A stretch of DNA of 64,000 bases from Acidobacteriaceae bacterium KBS 146 (GTDB lineage Bacteria; Acidobacteriota; Terriglobia; Terriglobales; Acidobacteriaceae). Position numbers and translations under genes: made by a program. Position 1 is the first letter of the stretch. Each line of letters begins with the position of its first letter. The stretch lies in contig JHVA01000001.1 of NCBI GenBank assembly GCA_000688615.1, forward strand, positions 1,178,001-1,242,000, read 5' to 3'. Shown piece after piece: positions 63,601 through 64,000 of the stretch. The notes below the pieces were generated by a model. It saw only the letters and a program-made list of their open reading frames with translations, was not told the DNA's origin and ran no database searches.

Positions 63601-63626
63601 GATCCCATTCGTCTGCTGCTGGCTGA
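60612..63626 (+). CDS. Propeller-type hybrid-less sensor histidine kinase
   Basis: A 1004-residue membrane sensor. The start is uncertain: GTG 60612, or ATG at 60627 or 60645. A signal-anchor stretch is followed by two-component-regulator propeller repeats (for example GYIWLATLNGIARFDG, GDLWLASEDNNLIRF, GDIWVGSWPAGISLI and GDLWIGGYGGLTRLHGG), which form a periplasmic double propeller. A Y_Y_Y domain (about 655-720) precedes a transmembrane helix (FIALLVAAILVAIRIAW). The cytoplasmic part is HisKA_3 with H796 in RRRIAAELHDSLGQRL and a HATPase domain (VQEALNNIVKHSGA, DNGKGL, GFGMTGM). The ligand is probably a glycan, by analogy. It overlaps its response regulator by 32 bp. Confidence 0.92.
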   Translation: MSRCLMDVCSVMRWPRSHALLWIVLVGFSSARDAGAQYRATQWTAESGLPQNSVRGIVQTPDGYIWLATLNGIARFDGIRFTVFNKSNTPGITSNRFTSMVPGDGGDLWLASEDNNLIRFHQGRFDLLNEAAGIRPHSVSAVTTDHRGGIWALADEHSYKWNPAKQRFERESYSDDSLHFIPLWWVGTGFWAQRDHQLICLAHGRLEKYTLPSSLKPEQIRGVAIGGDGMVWVGTHDGRLGRLVGGQYIVQRGEIVTDFVNQTRRNWRVHISQNFARSLFFPSGDSEHGIPYNVLLRDSDDNMWVGSEGEGLFRIQQQSIRTLTSSQGLASDNVYPVMRARNGDIWVGSWPAGISLIRNGQVIRAFTQKDGLPGLVTALAEDKNSTLWIGSHNGVRVLANGHFSTPAGLPKDLPAAQVIFETKEGAKLFGTSNGMYVLDGANSHWMTTRTGLAADDVRVIISDHKGDLWIGGYGGLTRLHGGEITKWTEGQGLPSNNIRSIMEDASGEIWVGTYDGGIGWLRDGKWVDFSQDQGLFDNGAFQMLEDKKGFFWISSNSGIYRVRRSELEDVADGRRTRVISVAYGRADGMVSVECNGGLWPAGATDDQGVMWFPTQKGVAVIDPAVVRAASTPPRVKIESSYVEHNLQPETSQVVLRPGQTNLEVNYTALTYFKPEQTSFRYMLEGVDNDWQEVGSRRTAYYTHLPPGQYKFLVSAHNSDGVESVDSATMMITVVPPFYRRPWFIALLVAAILVAIRIAWTFRVRQLRKEQKAQQAFSRELIASQENERRRIAAELHDSLGQRLIVISNLALFLLRRKGKQHSEADKVETLEEISAEASHALEETRAISYALRPFQLDRLGLTKAIHALGKTIARASEIEITTDLENIDKVFPEELRINFFRIVQEALNNIVKHSGATRGSVTVRCTKTQVTLSISDNGKGLSSEPRTIVSGPGGFGMTGMRERAMLLRGKMQIKSEVNGGTTLIIDFPIGVEQANERSHSSAAG

Positions 63627-64000
63627 CGATCATCCGGTTGTACGGCGCGGGTTGAAGGCATCCATCGAAGAAGACGATTCGCTTGTTGTTGTGGCTGAAG
63701 CATCTGATGGTAATGAGGCTCTATGTAAGATCGTCGAATACAAACCTGATGTAGCCGTCCTCGACATCGATATGCCTGGACTCAATGGACTTGGCGTCGC
63801 GCGCGAAGCGACAGCGCAAGATCTAGGAACTCGGATCATCTTCATGACCTTTCACGCCGATGAAGATCTGATGCGTACAGCCATGGATGCCGGTGGAAAG
63901 GGGTATTTGCTAAAAGGTAGCGAGACGGAAGAGGTCACCGCAGCAATCCATGCTGTTCATACAGGCCGCACCTATATCGGCTCGACGATGGCAGCGATTC
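63595..64000 (+). CDS. NarL/FixJ-type response regulator, partial at window edge
   Basis: The ATG at 63595 opens inside the kinase gene (32-bp overlap) and runs to the window end. The visible 135 residues are a receiver domain: LLLADDHPVVRRGLK with the acidic pair, the phosphoacceptor Asp in VAVLDIDMPGLNG, FMTFHAD and the KGYLLKGS lysine, followed by the start of the linker (AIHAVHTGRTYI). This form is typical of NarL-family regulators, so a LuxR-type DNA-binding domain is expected beyond the edge. It should be the partner of the propeller kinase. Confidence 0.93.
   Translation, partial: MSDPIRLLLADDHPVVRRGLKASIEEDDSLVVVAEASDGNEALCKIVEYKPDVAVLDIDMPGLNGLGVAREATAQDLGTRIIFMTFHADEDLMRTAMDAGGKGYLLKGSETEEVTAAIHAVHTGRTYIGSTMAAI

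Overview
The window looks like a chromosomal segment of an acidobacterium of class Terriglobia, family Acidobacteriaceae (Granulicella/Edaphobacter/Terriglobus type). This is an inference. It rests on the Tat-exported glycoside hydrolases (GH28, GH127), a PQQ dehydrogenase paired with a di-haem cytochrome, secreted proteins with Ig-like domains and Cys-pair repeats, a PEP-CTERM protein, a propeller-type sensor kinase, and dispersed intergenic repeats. No rRNA, tRNA, IS element, prophage or CRISPR array was recognised.

Layout. 1-8.2 kb: partial CoA-binding protein and DinB protein (minus strand), an exported GH28 enzyme, then a long Lhr helicase followed 20 bp later by a Nei/Fpg DNA glycosylase. 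8.3-15.7 kb: exported TIM-barrel isomerase; cytochrome c plus PQQ dehydrogenase (ATGA overlap); exported M19 dipeptidase facing a tandem pair of uncharacterised paralogues, only one of which has a Tat signal. 16.2-18.6 kb: two uncharacterised proteins, one a secreted single-CxxCH protein. 18.6-23.8 kb: FHS sugar transporter, agmatine-deiminase-like protein and secreted amidohydrolase, separated by repeat-bearing spacers. 23.8-28.3 kb: tadA, a DUF3175 protein with a histone-H1-like tail, SDR, glutaredoxin, and a MarR-ClC operon with a clear palindrome upstream. 28.4-31.8 kb: purB converging on GH127.

31.8-41.2 kb is a complete Kdp potassium system. KdpD is split into two divergently transcribed genes (membrane/kinase half on minus, cytoplasmic sensor half on plus). 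They are followed by kdpE, a porin, a 31-aa membrane protein, kdpF, kdpA, kdpB and kdpC. 41.3-44.5 kb: an N-terminally eroded PspA protein and an alkylation-repair cluster (Ogt, alkyltransferase-like protein, AlkA-like glycosylase).

44.8-48.5 kb is a decaying region. A TetR gene faces an NmrA-type gene broken by an in-frame amber codon, with two operator-like palindromes between them. Next come a frameshifted 5' remnant of a second NmrA-type gene, a DoxX-like protein, a long gene-poor stretch, and a PEP-CTERM gene broken by one extra base. 48.7-64 kb: a 1407-aa exported protein, a propeller-like secreted protein, a cupin, a minus-strand operon (DUF2971-like, rubredoxin, pirin, tautomerase), a secreted OB-like protein coupled to an Ig-like lipoprotein, and a propeller-type histidine kinase overlapping its NarL-type regulator, which is cut by the window edge.

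Several starts were moved to internal ATG or GTG codons where a Shine-Dalgarno sequence, signal peptide or family N-terminus supports this. All family assignments come from motif recognition, not database searches.
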